A stretch of DNA of 35,777 nucleotides. Origin: Fibrobacter sp. GTDB taxonomy: Bacteria; Fibrobacterota; Fibrobacteria; Fibrobacterales; Fibrobacteraceae. How positions within the stretch are numbered: the first letter of the stretch is position 1; the number at the start of each line of letters is the position of its first letter. Below, piece after piece: positions 1 to 6,404 of the stretch. The notes beneath the pieces were generated by a model. It was not told where the DNA came from and made no database searches. It worked only from the letters and a program-made list of their open reading frames with translations. The DNA lies in assembly GCA_016295375.1 (NCBI GenBank), contig JAEDLI010000012.1, forward strand, positions 1 through 35,777, in the 5' to 3' direction. The position numbers and the translations under genes were made by a program.

Positions 1-43
1 GAGGTGTGAGCTCGGTCGCCAAAGGCTCCCTTTGAGGTTCGTG

Positions 44-90
44 CCTCATATCTCATACCACACAACTCATAACTCACAACTCAGAACTAC
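44..90. repeat. Degenerate heptad array, ACTCANA type
   Basis: Six 7-bp units in register (CCTCATA, TCTCATA, CCACACA, ACTCATA, ACTCACA, ACTCAGA) followed by ACTAC. The array runs into the parA stop codon. The same unit type recurs at 3871 and 29528. Confidence 0.75.
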
Positions 91-869
91 TTCCCCTTAT
101 TCAGGATTTCCTCGGCGAGTTTCATGTAGGACTGGGAACCCGGGCTCCGCACGTCGTACAAGATGACCGGCTTTCCGTGGGAAGGCGCCTCGCTGAGGCG
201 AACATTACGCGGGATGACCGTCTGAAAAACGGTGTCGGCCAGGTTTTCGCGAACTTCGTCGGCCACCTGCTTCGAGAGGTTGTTGTTGGCGAACATGGTG
301 AGGAGCGCCCCTTCGATTTTCAGGTTTCCGTTCAGGTTTTTCTGGACTTCGCGGATGGTGTTGAACAGCTCCGTCACGCCGTGGAGGGCGTAGTATTCGC
401 ACTGGATAGGAATCAGCACGCTCTTTGCGGCGGTGAGCACGTTGATGGTGAGCAGGTTCAGGCTCGGGGGCGCATCGATGATGATGAATTCGAAAGCCTG
501 GTCCAGAACTTTCATGACACGTTCCAGACGGTGTTCGCGGCTCATGGCGTTCACCAGTTCGATTTCCATGACGGCAAGGTCCGGCCCAGAAGTGATGATC
601 TTCAAGAAGTCGAGCCTCGTGTCCATGATGGCGGGCTTGATGTTATCGTAGGTGACATTGTCCGGATTTTCGGCCAGCTCAAGCACCTCGTGGATATCCA
701 TCTCCTGGGATTCGTTGTAACCGAAACCCTGGGATGCGTTCCCCTGGGGGTCCATGTCGATAAGGAGAGTCTTTTTCTCCAGGGCGGCAAAACTGGCAGC
801 CAGGTTCACGGCGGTAGTGGTCTTGCCCACGCCGCCTTTCTGGTTGCATATCGCTATCACTTTACTCAT
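87..869 (-). CDS. parA: ParA/Soj chromosome-partitioning ATPase
   Basis: A 260-residue ParA-type ATPase. It would bind nucleoid DNA in its ATP form and move ParB-parS complexes during chromosome segregation. A deviant Walker A motif (KGGVGKTT, residues 11-18) is near the N-terminus, followed by the DMDPQGNAS segment and the Walker B-like strand FIIIDAPPSL. Length matches chromosomal Soj proteins. The ATG overlaps the rsmG stop in an ATGA (866-869), and a GAGG ribosome site lies 6 bases upstream, so the two genes are probably translationally coupled. The partner parB is not in the window; in the usual rsmG-parA-parB order it would lie just left of base 1. Four parS-like sites within 5 kb support a chromosomal role rather than a plasmid one. 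Confidence 0.95.
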   Translation of the reverse strand: MSKVIAICNQKGGVGKTTTAVNLAASFAALEKKTLLIDMDPQGNASQGFGYNESQEMDIHEVLELAENPDNVTYDNIKPAIMDTRLDFLKIITSGPDLAVMEIELVNAMSREHRLERVMKVLDQAFEFIIIDAPPSLNLLTINVLTAAKSVLIPIQCEYYALHGVTELFNTIREVQKNLNGNLKIEGALLTMFANNNLSKQVADEVRENLADTVFQTVIPRNVRLSEAPSHGKPVILYDVRSPGSQSYMKLAEEILNKGK

Positions 870-1603
870 TCGTTACCTCGAGTGACTAAGGCGTAAACTT
901 GTTCTTCGTTAGGTAGTGTATATTTGTGCAGTATAATTGCAGGATCGCTTTCCAGCTGGGCTACGTTGTTGTAGCTCTTGAGGGTGAGGAACATGCCACC
1001 CTTCTTGAGGGCGGGCCTCGCGCGTTCCCAGTCGTTTTCGAAAGTGGAAAGGGCCCGGCAGCTGATAAAGTCCAGGTCGGTAAGGCCAGAAGTCTCGAAA
1101 CGCTTGCCCACCACGGTCAGGTTCTTGAGGCCTAGTTTTTCTTTGGCCATCTGCATGAACTGCACCCGCATGTTCCGGGGTTCTACGGCATAGAACTGAA
1201 CTTGGGGCATTACGATGGCAAGGGGGAAAACCGGACAGCCAGCGCCGGCTCCCATGTCGGCCCATTTTTTAGACGAGAGGACGCTCGCAGGCTCGCTACA
1301 GACGAAAGACGAAAGATGTTCTGGAATATTCTCTCGTCTCTCGTCTCTCGTCTCTCGTCTAATATATATATATGGAACCAGCGAGTCCGCAATGTGCCTG
1401 CTCAAAAATTTTTCGGAATCCTTCGCCGAAATCAGGTTGCCGAACTGCTTGGTTTCTACCACCAGGTCGGCATAGTCGTACAGTTTGCCGAGAGTTTCTC
1501 CAGGCAATCCGACACCATTTTCCCTTAGGAATTGGTTCAAAAGGTTCTGCTGTCCGATGTTGTTTCTATAACTCAAAAGACCCTGATTCGTTATCCACGG
1601 CAA
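866..1603 (-). CDS. rsmG: RsmG, 16S rRNA m7G methyltransferase, carrying an in-frame insertion
   Basis: RsmG (GidB) methylates N7 of a guanine in the 530 loop of 16S rRNA using S-adenosylmethionine. The family blocks are visible: the NLISAKD segment (56-62), RHIADSL (69-75), and the SAM-binding loop ADMGAGAG followed by PLAI. Between RHIADSLVP and the SAM loop sits an extra block, residues about 82-111 (arginine- and glutamate-rich). It is encoded by a 90-bp repeat element and has no counterpart in family members I know; removing it restores a normal spacing. No ATG is available near the N-terminus. TTG at 1603 is the longest start and TTG at 1576 is an alternative. The gene overlaps parA by 4 bases. 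Whether the product is active is unknown. Confidence 0.88.
   Translation of the reverse strand: MPWITNQGLLSYRNNIGQQNLLNQFLRENGVGLPGETLGKLYDYADLVVETKQFGNLISAKDSEKFLSRHIADSLVPYIYIRRETRDERRENIPEHLSSFVCSEPASVLSSKKWADMGAGAGCPVFPLAIVMPQVQFYAVEPRNMRVQFMQMAKEKLGLKNLTVVGKRFETSGLTDLDFISCRALSTFENDWERARPALKKGGMFLTLKSYNNVAQLESDPAIILHKYTLPNEEQVYALVTRGNE
1271..1360 (-). repeat. 90-bp heptad/inverted-repeat element inside rsmG
   Basis: The ends are inverted repeats, AGACGAGAG (1271-1279) and CTCTCGTCT (1352-1360). Inside are two GACGAAA heptads (1301-1314) facing four TCTCGTC heptads (1332-1359). In rsmG mRNA these can form a 15-bp stem whose two non-Watson-Crick positions are G-U pairs. The length is 30 codons exactly, so the rsmG frame is kept. 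A TATATATAT tract follows at 1362. Confidence 0.7.
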
Positions 1604-1619
1604 TGCCGGGATATACTAT

Positions 1620-1635
1620 TGCTCCACGTGAAACA
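1620..1635. promoter_or_regulatory. parS-like site (14/16)
   Basis: TGCTCCACGTGAAACA matches the parS consensus TGTTTCACGTGAAACA at 14 of 16 positions. It lies just upstream of rsmG-parA and would be bound by ParB. Confidence 0.75.
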
Positions 1636-1763
1636 TTATATTAGTCAACAATTTAGCATTACTAAATCACAATCACAACGAAAAAAGGGCCTTGAACCCT
1701 TATTTTATAAAAATATCCGTGAATAAATTTTTGATAAATGTGAATTTTTTGTGAATAAAAAAA

Positions 1764-1779
1764 TGTTTCACGTGAAACG
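1764..1779. promoter_or_regulatory. parS site (15/16)
   Basis: TGTTTCACGTGAAACG differs from the parS consensus only in the last base. It sits at the right edge of the AT-rich tract upstream of rsmG. Confidence 0.9.
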
Positions 1780-1837
1780 TTTGCAAACCGAGGAAACGGC
1801 GATAAACTTGTTTATCGACATTTCCGAGGTGCAGCAA

Positions 1838-2100
1838 GTTGCGATTGCTTCCCTATTGCTCTGCTTTCTGTTGCAATCGCCAACGCGCACAAGGGCGTAT
1901 AACATGTTGGTTTCACGATCACATAGTTCCGAGCCCCAGGATGTTGCGATTGCTTCCCTATTGCTCTGCTTTCTGTTGCAATCGCCAACGCGCACAAGGG
2001 CGTATAACATGTTGGTTTCACGATCACATAGTTCCGAGCCCCAGGATGTTGCGATTGCTTCCCTATTGCTCTGTTTTCTGTTGCAATCGCCAACGCGCAC
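1838..2100. repeat. 105-bp tandem repeat, 2.5 copies
   Basis: Copies start at 1838, 1943 and 2048, nearly identical, and the third is cut after about 53 bases. Each unit opens with a hairpin (GCGATTGC ... GCAATCGC) and contains GGTTTCACGATCAC, whose TTTCACG equals the left half of parS. A diverged copy lies at 3560-3654, so the unit is also dispersed. Confidence 0.9.
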
Positions 2101-2120
2101 ATATACTTCTGAGTTTCCAG

Positions 2121-2159
2121 ATGTCATCCCGGCGGATGCCGGGATAGCACGAAGGGTCA
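2121..2159. repeat. Dispersed palindrome, ATGTCATCCCGGC type
   Basis: The palindrome ATCCCGGCGGATGCCGGGAT is followed by AGCACGAAGGGTCA. The same 38-bp block recurs at 3667. Confidence 0.8.
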
Positions 2160-2193
2160 ACTTCTTGCTAAACCATAGCCCCTGAAACTTCTA

Positions 2194-2248
2194 GCGGATC
2201 CTCGCCTTGGTTCGATTTCGCTCACCACAGGACGCGAGGATGACAACG
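2194..2248. repeat. Dispersed palindrome, GGATCCTCGC type with longer loop
   Basis: AGCGGATCCTCGCC and GCGAGGATGACAACGTTT flank an insert of about 25 bases. It is related to the compact copies at 4505, 15322 and 35588. Confidence 0.7.
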
Positions 2249-2285
2249 TTTATGACCACGCCTCGATCCTCGTATTCCACATTTC

Positions 2286-2313
2286 CCTAAATTCTAGATC
2301 CTAGTCTCTAAAA
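2286..2313. repeat. Degenerate heptad array, CCTANNN type
   Basis: Four 7-bp units in register: CCTAAAT, TCTAGAT, CCTAGTC, TCTAAAA. Confidence 0.65.
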
Positions 2314-2318
2314 TTTCA

Positions 2319-2350
2319 AGCGGATCCCCGACCAAGTCGGGGATGACAAC
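2319..2350. repeat. Dispersed palindrome, GGATCCCCGAC type
   Basis: GATCCCCGACCAAGTCGGGG followed by ATGACAAC. A near-identical copy lies at 3825-3856. Confidence 0.8.
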
Positions 2351-2370
2351 GTTTATGACCACGCCCCGAA

Positions 2371-2423
2371 CCTCACATCCCACACTTCTCTAGATCCTAG
2401 CCTCTAAATCCTATCCCCTAACC
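2371..2423. repeat. Degenerate heptad arrays, CCTCACA then CCTANNN
   Basis: CCTCACA and TCCCACA (2371-2384), then five units in register from 2389: TCTAGAT, CCTAGCC, TCTAAAT, CCTATCC, CCTAACC. Confidence 0.65.
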
Positions 2424-2692
2424 TCCGCGTTAGGGACAGTGACCCGTAGGGCCGAGACCCGGCAAACGTCATGCCGGTGGTTGAACATTTTTGTGCTGGG
2501 GCTCGGGGAGCGAAGCGAGTATGGCCCGACCCCTCTCCTTCGGGGCGGTCCATGGTTTGAGGGGGAACGCCCAACACTATATTATAATAGGTGGCGATTT
2601 TTTTTTTGCGGACTTTTTTATAAGAAATAAAGAAGAGAAGCGTGCGAAGGGATAATTCTAAATTGAGATTGTCGTACTTTTGGAGGTTTGAG

Positions 2693-3472
2693 GTGCAGAA
2701 GTTTTCCCAGAGTTATTATGTGACTGGCCACGATATGGATTTGAGCTACCGGATGGTTCCCATGTCGGCCTTGGCCTATTTCGAGGATTGTTTTGCCCGT
2801 TATGCGGCGAGCAAGTTTCTTGCCGCTTTCGATATCGTGGACAGAGGCTTGTACTGGATTATTTCTGAAATAGATATCCGTTTCGAGGGCGATTTTCCCT
2901 TCTGGTCCGAAAGTTTCCAGGTGGACCTGTGGATTTCGGAAAAGTCCAGCATCAAGATTTTTTGCGACTTTACCATGAGCTATCGCGGAAAGGTTTTTGC
3001 CAGGGGGAACAGTTGCTGGGTAGTGATGGACAAGAGCCGTCATCGTCCATATTCCACGGCCCTGCTTGACGGCAAGATGGATGTGATTGAAGAATTGGCT
3101 GTGGGCCCCCATGAAAAGTTCGGATGGAACGATTCTGGAAATGTACTGCATACGCTGACCCATCAGGTGAATATGGGCGACATCGATTTCAACCGTCATG
3201 TGAACAATAGGACTTATTTAAACTTGGCGGTGGCATGTCATTCGGAAACCTTTGGGTTTGACAATACCATCAAGTCCATTAAAGTCCGGTTCATGCAGGA
3301 GTGTTTTATGGGCGATACCCTGGTCTGTACGGAATATGGTCTTGGGGATAACGTTTGCAGTTACAAGTTGGAGAAAGGGGACGCTACGGTCTGTAATATC
3401 ATCCTGGAGTGGGAGGTTTTGGGAGAAAAACAGACCGCTATCGAGGAGTATCCCCTGGCCGTCCGTGAGTAA
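2693..3472 (+). CDS. Acyl-ACP thioesterase (double hotdog fold)
   Basis: About 259 residues, resembling bacterial FatA/FatB-type acyl-ACP thioesterases, which release free fatty acids from acyl carrier protein in the cytoplasm. Two hotdog repeats are apparent. The first opens with a tyrosine-valine strand and MVPMSALAYFEDCFARYAA. The second carries MGDIDFNRHVNNRTYLNLA, the D-x-N-x-H-V-N-N block that bears catalytic residues in this family. I chose GTG at 2693 because GGAGG (2682-2686) lies 6 bases upstream. An in-frame GTG at 2642 would add 17 residues without a ribosome site. The stop codon directly abuts a perfect parS site at 3473. Substrate chain length cannot be read from the sequence. 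Confidence 0.85.
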   Translation: MQKFSQSYYVTGHDMDLSYRMVPMSALAYFEDCFARYAASKFLAAFDIVDRGLYWIISEIDIRFEGDFPFWSESFQVDLWISEKSSIKIFCDFTMSYRGKVFARGNSCWVVMDKSRHRPYSTALLDGKMDVIEELAVGPHEKFGWNDSGNVLHTLTHQVNMGDIDFNRHVNNRTYLNLAVACHSETFGFDNTIKSIKVRFMQECFMGDTLVCTEYGLGDNVCSYKLEKGDATVCNIILEWEVLGEKQTAIEEYPLAVRE

Positions 3473-3488
3473 TGTTTCACGTGAAACA
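3473..3488. promoter_or_regulatory. parS site (16/16)
   Basis: TGTTTCACGTGAAACA is a perfect match to the parS consensus, starting at the base after the thioesterase stop codon. Confidence 0.95.
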
Positions 3489-3559
3489 CGCACAAGGTTG
3501 GAAAGGAAAAAAATGATTTCATCTTTTTATTTGCCAACTGCAGGGTGTAGGACGTCCCA

Positions 3560-3654
3560 ACATGTATAACATATTGGTTTCACGATCACATATTTCCGAG
3601 GTGCAGCAAGTTGCGATTGTTTCCTTATTGCCCTACATTCTGGTGCAATCGCCA
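3560..3654. repeat. Diverged copy of the 105-bp repeat
   Basis: It shares ATAACAT.TTGGTTTCACGATCACAT and the hairpin GCGATTG ... CAATCGC with the tandem array at 1838-2100. The order is rotated and several substitutions are present. TTTCACG lies at 3578-3584. Confidence 0.8.
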
Positions 3655-3666
3655 GCGTCCGCAGAA

Positions 3667-3740
3667 TGTCATCCCGGCGGATGCCGGGATAGCACGAAGG
3701 GTCAGGAAGGTGACCCCGGCACTAGGCCGGGGTGACATGC
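3667..3740. repeat. Two adjacent dispersed palindromes
   Basis: A copy of the ATGTCATCCCGGCGGATGCC block seen at 2121 is followed by GTGACCCCGGCACTAGGCCGGGGTGACAT, a second imperfect palindrome ending in the same TGACAT motif. Confidence 0.75.
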
Positions 3741-3789
3741 CTCGAGAACCGCATCTCCAAGCTCACACCTCAAAGGGCCGCAGGCCCGA

Positions 3790-3817
3790 CCTCATACCTC
3801 CTAACCCCTAGCCCTAA
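3790..3817. repeat. Short degenerate heptad array
   Basis: Four 7-bp units: CCTCATA, CCTCCTA, ACCCCTA, GCCCTAA. Confidence 0.5.
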
Positions 3818-3824
3818 TTCTTCT

Positions 3825-3856
3825 AGCGGATCCCCGACCAAGTCGGGGATGACAAC
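3825..3856. repeat. Dispersed palindrome, GGATCCCCGAC type
   Basis: Near-identical to the copy at 2319-2350, with the same CAAGTC centre and ATGACAAC tail. Confidence 0.8.
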
Positions 3857-3870
3857 ATTTAAGACCCGCA

Positions 3871-3912
3871 ACTCACAACCCACCACCCACCACTCATAAC
3901 TCACAACTCAAA
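3871..3912. repeat. Degenerate heptad array, ACTCANA type
   Basis: Six 7-bp units in register: ACTCACA, ACCCACC, ACCCACC, ACTCATA, ACTCACA, ACTCAAA. Confidence 0.75.
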
Positions 3913-3943
3913 ACTTTTATATATTTTCCTCCAGAGGTCCAAC

Positions 3944-4447
3944 ATGATCGAGATTGAAATTATCCGGGGCGACATCACGAAGCTGCAAGTCGATGCCATC
4001 GTGAATGCGGCGAACTGTTCGCTGCTGGGTGGCGGAGGCGTGGACGGTGCCATCCACCGGGCGGCAGGTCCGGAACTTTTGGGGGCGTGCATCCCCCTGA
4101 ACGGTTGCGAGACGGGCAAGGCGAAAATCACTCCGGGGTTCAAGCTTCCGGCCAAGTTCGTCATCCATACTCCGGGACCCATCTATCGGGACGGCCTGCA
4201 CGGCGAACCCGAACTGCTGGAATCCTGCTACAAAAGCTGCCTCGACCTGGCCGAAGAAAACGGTTGCGAAACGGTTGCCTTCCCCGCCATTTCCACCGGT
4301 GTTTACGATTACCCTTGGGAGGCGGCCACCAAGATTGCCGTGAAAACGGTCCGGAATTTTCCAGCCCAAAGAGTCAAGAAAGTCATCTTCTGCTGTTTCA
4401 GCGAGGAGATGGAAAGAATCTATAAGGAGGAGTTCATCGGGAATTAG
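3944..4447 (+). CDS. Macro-domain protein, probable O-acetyl-ADP-ribose deacetylase
   Basis: A 167-residue stand-alone macro domain, the same size as YmdB-type enzymes. These bind ADP-ribose derivatives and hydrolyse O-acetyl-ADP-ribose or remove ADP-ribose from proteins. Visible motifs are GDIT (9-12), VDAIVNAANCSLLGGGGVDGAIHRAAG (the ADP-ribose pocket, with the conserved Asn-Ala-Ala-Asn and the Gly-rich loop followed by Asp) and AISTGVYDYP (distal phosphate loop). AGAGG lies about 6 bases before the ATG and a TATATT -10-like hexamer at 3920. It stands alone between repeat-rich gaps, so its neighbours do not reveal a partner. Confidence 0.92.
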   Translation: MIEIEIIRGDITKLQVDAIVNAANCSLLGGGGVDGAIHRAAGPELLGACIPLNGCETGKAKITPGFKLPAKFVIHTPGPIYRDGLHGEPELLESCYKSCLDLAEENGCETVAFPAISTGVYDYPWEAATKIAVKTVRNFPAQRVKKVIFCCFSEEMERIYKEEFIGN

Positions 4448-4504
4448 TTGTGAGATGACATTCCGCACGCCCCAAAGCGAAGTGCCGCATCCCCTGAAAC
4501 TTCC

Positions 4505-4534
4505 AGCGGATCCTCGCCTGCGCGAGGATGACAA
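4505..4534. repeat. Dispersed palindrome, GGATCCTCGC type
   Basis: GGATCCTCGCCTGCGCGAGG followed by ATGACAAT. It belongs to the same family as 15322 and 35588. Confidence 0.8.
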
Positions 4535-4551
4535 TGTTTAAGACCCGCACC

Positions 4552-4607
4552 CCTAATACCTATAGCCTACAACCTAACCCCTAAATCCTAACCTCTAACC
4601 ACTAAAC
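4552..4607. repeat. Degenerate heptad array, CCTAANN type, eight units
   Basis: Eight 7-bp units in perfect register: CCTAATA, CCTATAG, CCTACAA, CCTAACC, CCTAAAT, CCTAACC, TCTAACC, ACTAAAC. The array ends 6 bases before the next start codon. Confidence 0.8.
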
Positions 4608-4613
4608 AAAACT

Positions 4614-5012
4614 ATGGAAGAAGTCGTGAAATTTCTCAAGGATGCCGGCGCCTACTTTTTGGCGACGGTAGATAATGATCAGCCCCGTGTTCGCCCGTTT
4701 GGTACCGCCAACATTTTCGAGGGCAAGCTCTATATCCAGACCGGCAAGTCCAAGGACTGCTCCAAGCAGATCCAGAAGAACGGCAAGGTGGAAATCTGTG
4801 CCATGAACGCCGCGGGTAACGAGTGGGTCCGCGTTGCCGGTACCCTGGTCCGCGACGACCGCCGCGAACCGAAGGTCGACATGCTGGAGCACTACCCCGA
4901 GCTCAAGTCCATGTATTCCCCCGATGACGACAATACCGAGACCCTCTACTTCAAGGACGCGACTGCCACATTTTACAGTTTTACGGAAGCTCCTCGCATC
5001 GTGAAATTTTAA
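4614..5012 (+). CDS. Pyridoxamine 5'-phosphate oxidase family flavoprotein
   Basis: 132 residues with the split-barrel FMN-binding fold of the PNPOx-like family. The LATVDNDQPRVRPFG segment near the N-terminus is typical of small FMN/F420-type oxidoreductases and of NimA-like proteins. IQTGKSKDCSKQIQKNGKVEIC and the WVRVAGTL strand are further family blocks. The substrate is unknown; such proteins reduce flavin-accessible small molecules in the cytosol, and the sequence does not prove pyridoxamine phosphate as substrate. No ribosome binding site is visible: a heptad array occupies the region immediately 5' of the ATG. The 26-bp palindrome at 5115-5140 downstream could be a terminator or belong to the putative origin. 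Confidence 0.85.
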   Translation: MEEVVKFLKDAGAYFLATVDNDQPRVRPFGTANIFEGKLYIQTGKSKDCSKQIQKNGKVEICAMNAAGNEWVRVAGTLVRDDRREPKVDMLEHYPELKSMYSPDDDNTETLYFKDATATFYSFTEAPRIVKF

Positions 5013-5114
5013 GTTTGGAATTTTCTAGATTCCGCGTTCCAATTTTTTGCGGCGGATAATCGTTGGAAAATAACTTGAAATGTTGATAAAATTTCTAAAC
5101 AAAATATAAACAAT

Positions 5115-5140
5115 AATGTCTAACCAATTGGTTGGACATT
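5115..5140. repeat. 26-bp palindrome
   Basis: Arms AATGTCTAACCAA and TTGGTTGGACATT with a single mismatched pair and no loop. It lies between the flavoprotein gene and the DnaA-box cluster. Confidence 0.85.
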
Positions 5141-5215
5141 TATTTTTGTGGATAGAATATGAATAATATCCCACAGGTTTTCCACAAATGGGGATAATTT
5201 GACTGCCAAAACAAA

Positions 5216-5231
5216 TATTTCACGTGAAACA
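5216..5231. promoter_or_regulatory. parS site (15/16)
   Basis: TATTTCACGTGAAACA differs from the parS consensus only at position 2. It sits within the cluster of DnaA-box-like sequences. Confidence 0.9.
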
Positions 5232-5369
5232 AATATGGATTTTGTGAATAATCTGTTTAGAATGGAAATTATCCTGCAAAAAGCCATCACAATTAAATAA
5301 CATATTATTAATAATATATAAACACACGACAAGGCAGGCAAAAACCAAGAAAAATGACTCGATGATGCC

Positions 5370-5397
5370 TTGTTGATAGATTTTATCCTTCTATATT
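5370..5397 (+). promoter_or_regulatory. Possible sigma-70-type promoter
   Basis: TTGTTG (5370-5375), a 16-base spacer and TATATT (5392-5397) lie 18 bases before the ATG at 5416. The TATATT hexamer recurs ahead of several other genes here. Confidence 0.35.
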
Positions 5398-5415
5398 TGT
5401 GCCCGTAGGCCTCCG

Positions 5416-6351
5416 ATGAAGCTTTTTTTGACAAGAATTTTGCCGCTCCTGATCCTGGCGTGCTCCGTTTTTTCGGCACCTGCCAGTGCCGAACCGCAGG
5501 AACCCGATGAGCCGGCCGTCTCGAAATTCCGGGAGCGGTTTTCGCTCCGCTTTTTGTGCGACTATAACTTTATGATGGTCAAGAATTCGGCCATCGGGGA
5601 CGAACCCCTGATTTCCAACCGGCCTGTGGATGTGGGTATCGGTTTCGGCTACGATAGCCTTTTTACCTTGTTCGGTTCACCTTGGGACGTTTCTTTTGAC
5701 TTCAAGTACGGTCTCCCCTTTACCACCGGTAATGGCCATTCCGACTCCAAGTCCTTCGAGACCGGCCTGGACCTTTTTCCGGGGGACTGGTGGCTTAATG
5801 CAAATCTTCGTTATTACAGCGGTTTTACACAGAATCTTGAAGACAGCGACGCCGACATCTTTATAGACCTGACTGTAGTGGACATGTATTTCTCCATGCT
5901 CTGGATGGCGACGGCCAGGGGAAAGTTCGCTCTCAGGAGCGCCTACTTTTTGGACCGCCGGCAGAAAAGTTCGGCGGGGAGCCTGATTGTCGGAGGGCGC
6001 CTGCAGCGGAACTGGGCCGAGGACAGCGACGGGGTCCTGCAGTACGAGAACGACGAGTATTATCTGATTACCCTTTGGGGCGATGTGGGCTATACCTACA
6101 GCTGGATATTCAGGGGCGGTTATTTCTGCAACCTCTGGGGGGTGGTCGGGATAGCTTATGGCCGTGAATACGCAGAAGACAACAATGTTCTGCTCCCGGA
6201 ATTCGACGGGAAATTTGCGTTCGGATACATCGGCGAGAAATGGTCCTGGAATATCGTGCTCAAGGCGGATTATTCGATGATGTTCTACGACAAGTACAGG
6301 GAGGAGAAATTCGTGGCCGCTTTTGATATTCTCGTAGTGCGCAGGTTCTAA
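5416..6351 (+). CDS. Outer-membrane beta-barrel protein (DUF4421-like)
   Basis: A 311-residue protein with a clear Sec signal peptide (MKLFLTRILPLLILACSVFSAPASAEP, cleavage probably after ASA). The rest is dominated by alternating aromatic/hydrophobic strands (for example SFDFKYGLPF, WWLNANLRYYSGF, GDVGYTYSWIFRGGYF, WSWNIVLKADYSMMFY) and it ends in Phe, as outer-membrane barrels do. It resembles the DUF4421 family of Bacteroidetes/Fibrobacter, whose function is unknown; this match is from memory. The Cys in LILACS could suggest a lipobox, but the following ASAEP fits signal peptidase I better. It is transcribed rightwards away from the putative origin. Confidence 0.75.
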   Translation: MKLFLTRILPLLILACSVFSAPASAEPQEPDEPAVSKFRERFSLRFLCDYNFMMVKNSAIGDEPLISNRPVDVGIGFGYDSLFTLFGSPWDVSFDFKYGLPFTTGNGHSDSKSFETGLDLFPGDWWLNANLRYYSGFTQNLEDSDADIFIDLTVVDMYFSMLWMATARGKFALRSAYFLDRRQKSSAGSLIVGGRLQRNWAEDSDGVLQYENDEYYLITLWGDVGYTYSWIFRGGYFCNLWGVVGIAYGREYAEDNNVLLPEFDGKFAFGYIGEKWSWNIVLKADYSMMFYDKYREEKFVAAFDILVVRRF

Positions 6352-6357
6352 AAATTT

Positions 6358-6363
6358 TATATT
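6358..6363 (+). promoter_or_regulatory. Possible -10 element of prs
   Basis: TATATT lies 41 bases upstream of the prs start, in the same hexamer context (TATATTTCC) seen before other genes in the window. No good -35 is visible. Confidence 0.3.
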
Positions 6364-6404
6364 TCCGATACCCAATACATCAACTTTAACATCAAGGCGT
6401 AATT

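Larger units (their letters stand above)
1604..2692. other. Repeat-rich gap with two parS sites and an AT-rich tract
   Basis: No convincing gene. It holds a parS-like site at 1620, an AT-rich tract (1636-1765) with TGTGAATAA at 1750-1758 (8/9 of a DnaA box), and parS at 1764. Then come a 105-bp tandem repeat, three dispersed palindromes and heptad arrays at 2286 and 2371-2423. A GC-rich stretch at 2440-2570 contains small hairpins, for example CCGGCA/TGCCGG around 2459-2477. Open frames through the tandem repeat exist on both strands only because the 105-bp period is a multiple of three. Confidence 0.7.
3489..3943. other. Repeat-filled gap
   Basis: No gene seen. In order it holds a diverged copy of the 105-bp repeat, a double palindrome, a heptad array at 3790, a GGATCCCCGAC palindrome at 3825 and a heptad array at 3871. 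A TATATT hexamer at 3920-3925 may be the -10 element of the macro-domain gene. Confidence 0.7.
5013..5415. other. Candidate replication origin (oriC)
   Basis: A strongly AT-rich gene-free stretch. Four 9-mers match the DnaA box TTATCCACA or its complement at 8/9: TGTGGATAG (5147-5155), TTTTCCACA (5178-5186), TGGGGATAA (5189-5197) and TGTGAATAA (5243-5251). A parS site lies between the last two. A 26-bp palindrome with one mismatch (5115-5140) and runs of A/T (5085-5115, 5290-5330) could serve as an unwinding element. Proximity to rsmG-parA fits. No perfect DnaA box was seen, and the AT-rich tract at 1636-1765 is an alternative. Confidence 0.5.

Noticed and set aside
1838..2100. CRISPR array
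   Set aside because: Units of 105 bp are near-identical throughout with no unique spacers, and no cas genes are present.
1751..2185. Overlapping open frames on both strands (144 and 130 codons) through the tandem repeat
   Set aside because: They are open only because the 105-bp unit is a multiple of three and has no stops in these frames. The plus frame starts at a GTG 13 bases before the parS site and reads through it, and neither strand resembles a protein.
2439..2630. 63-codon open frame in the gap before the thioesterase
   Set aside because: No ribosome site, low-complexity product, overlaps hairpin repeats.
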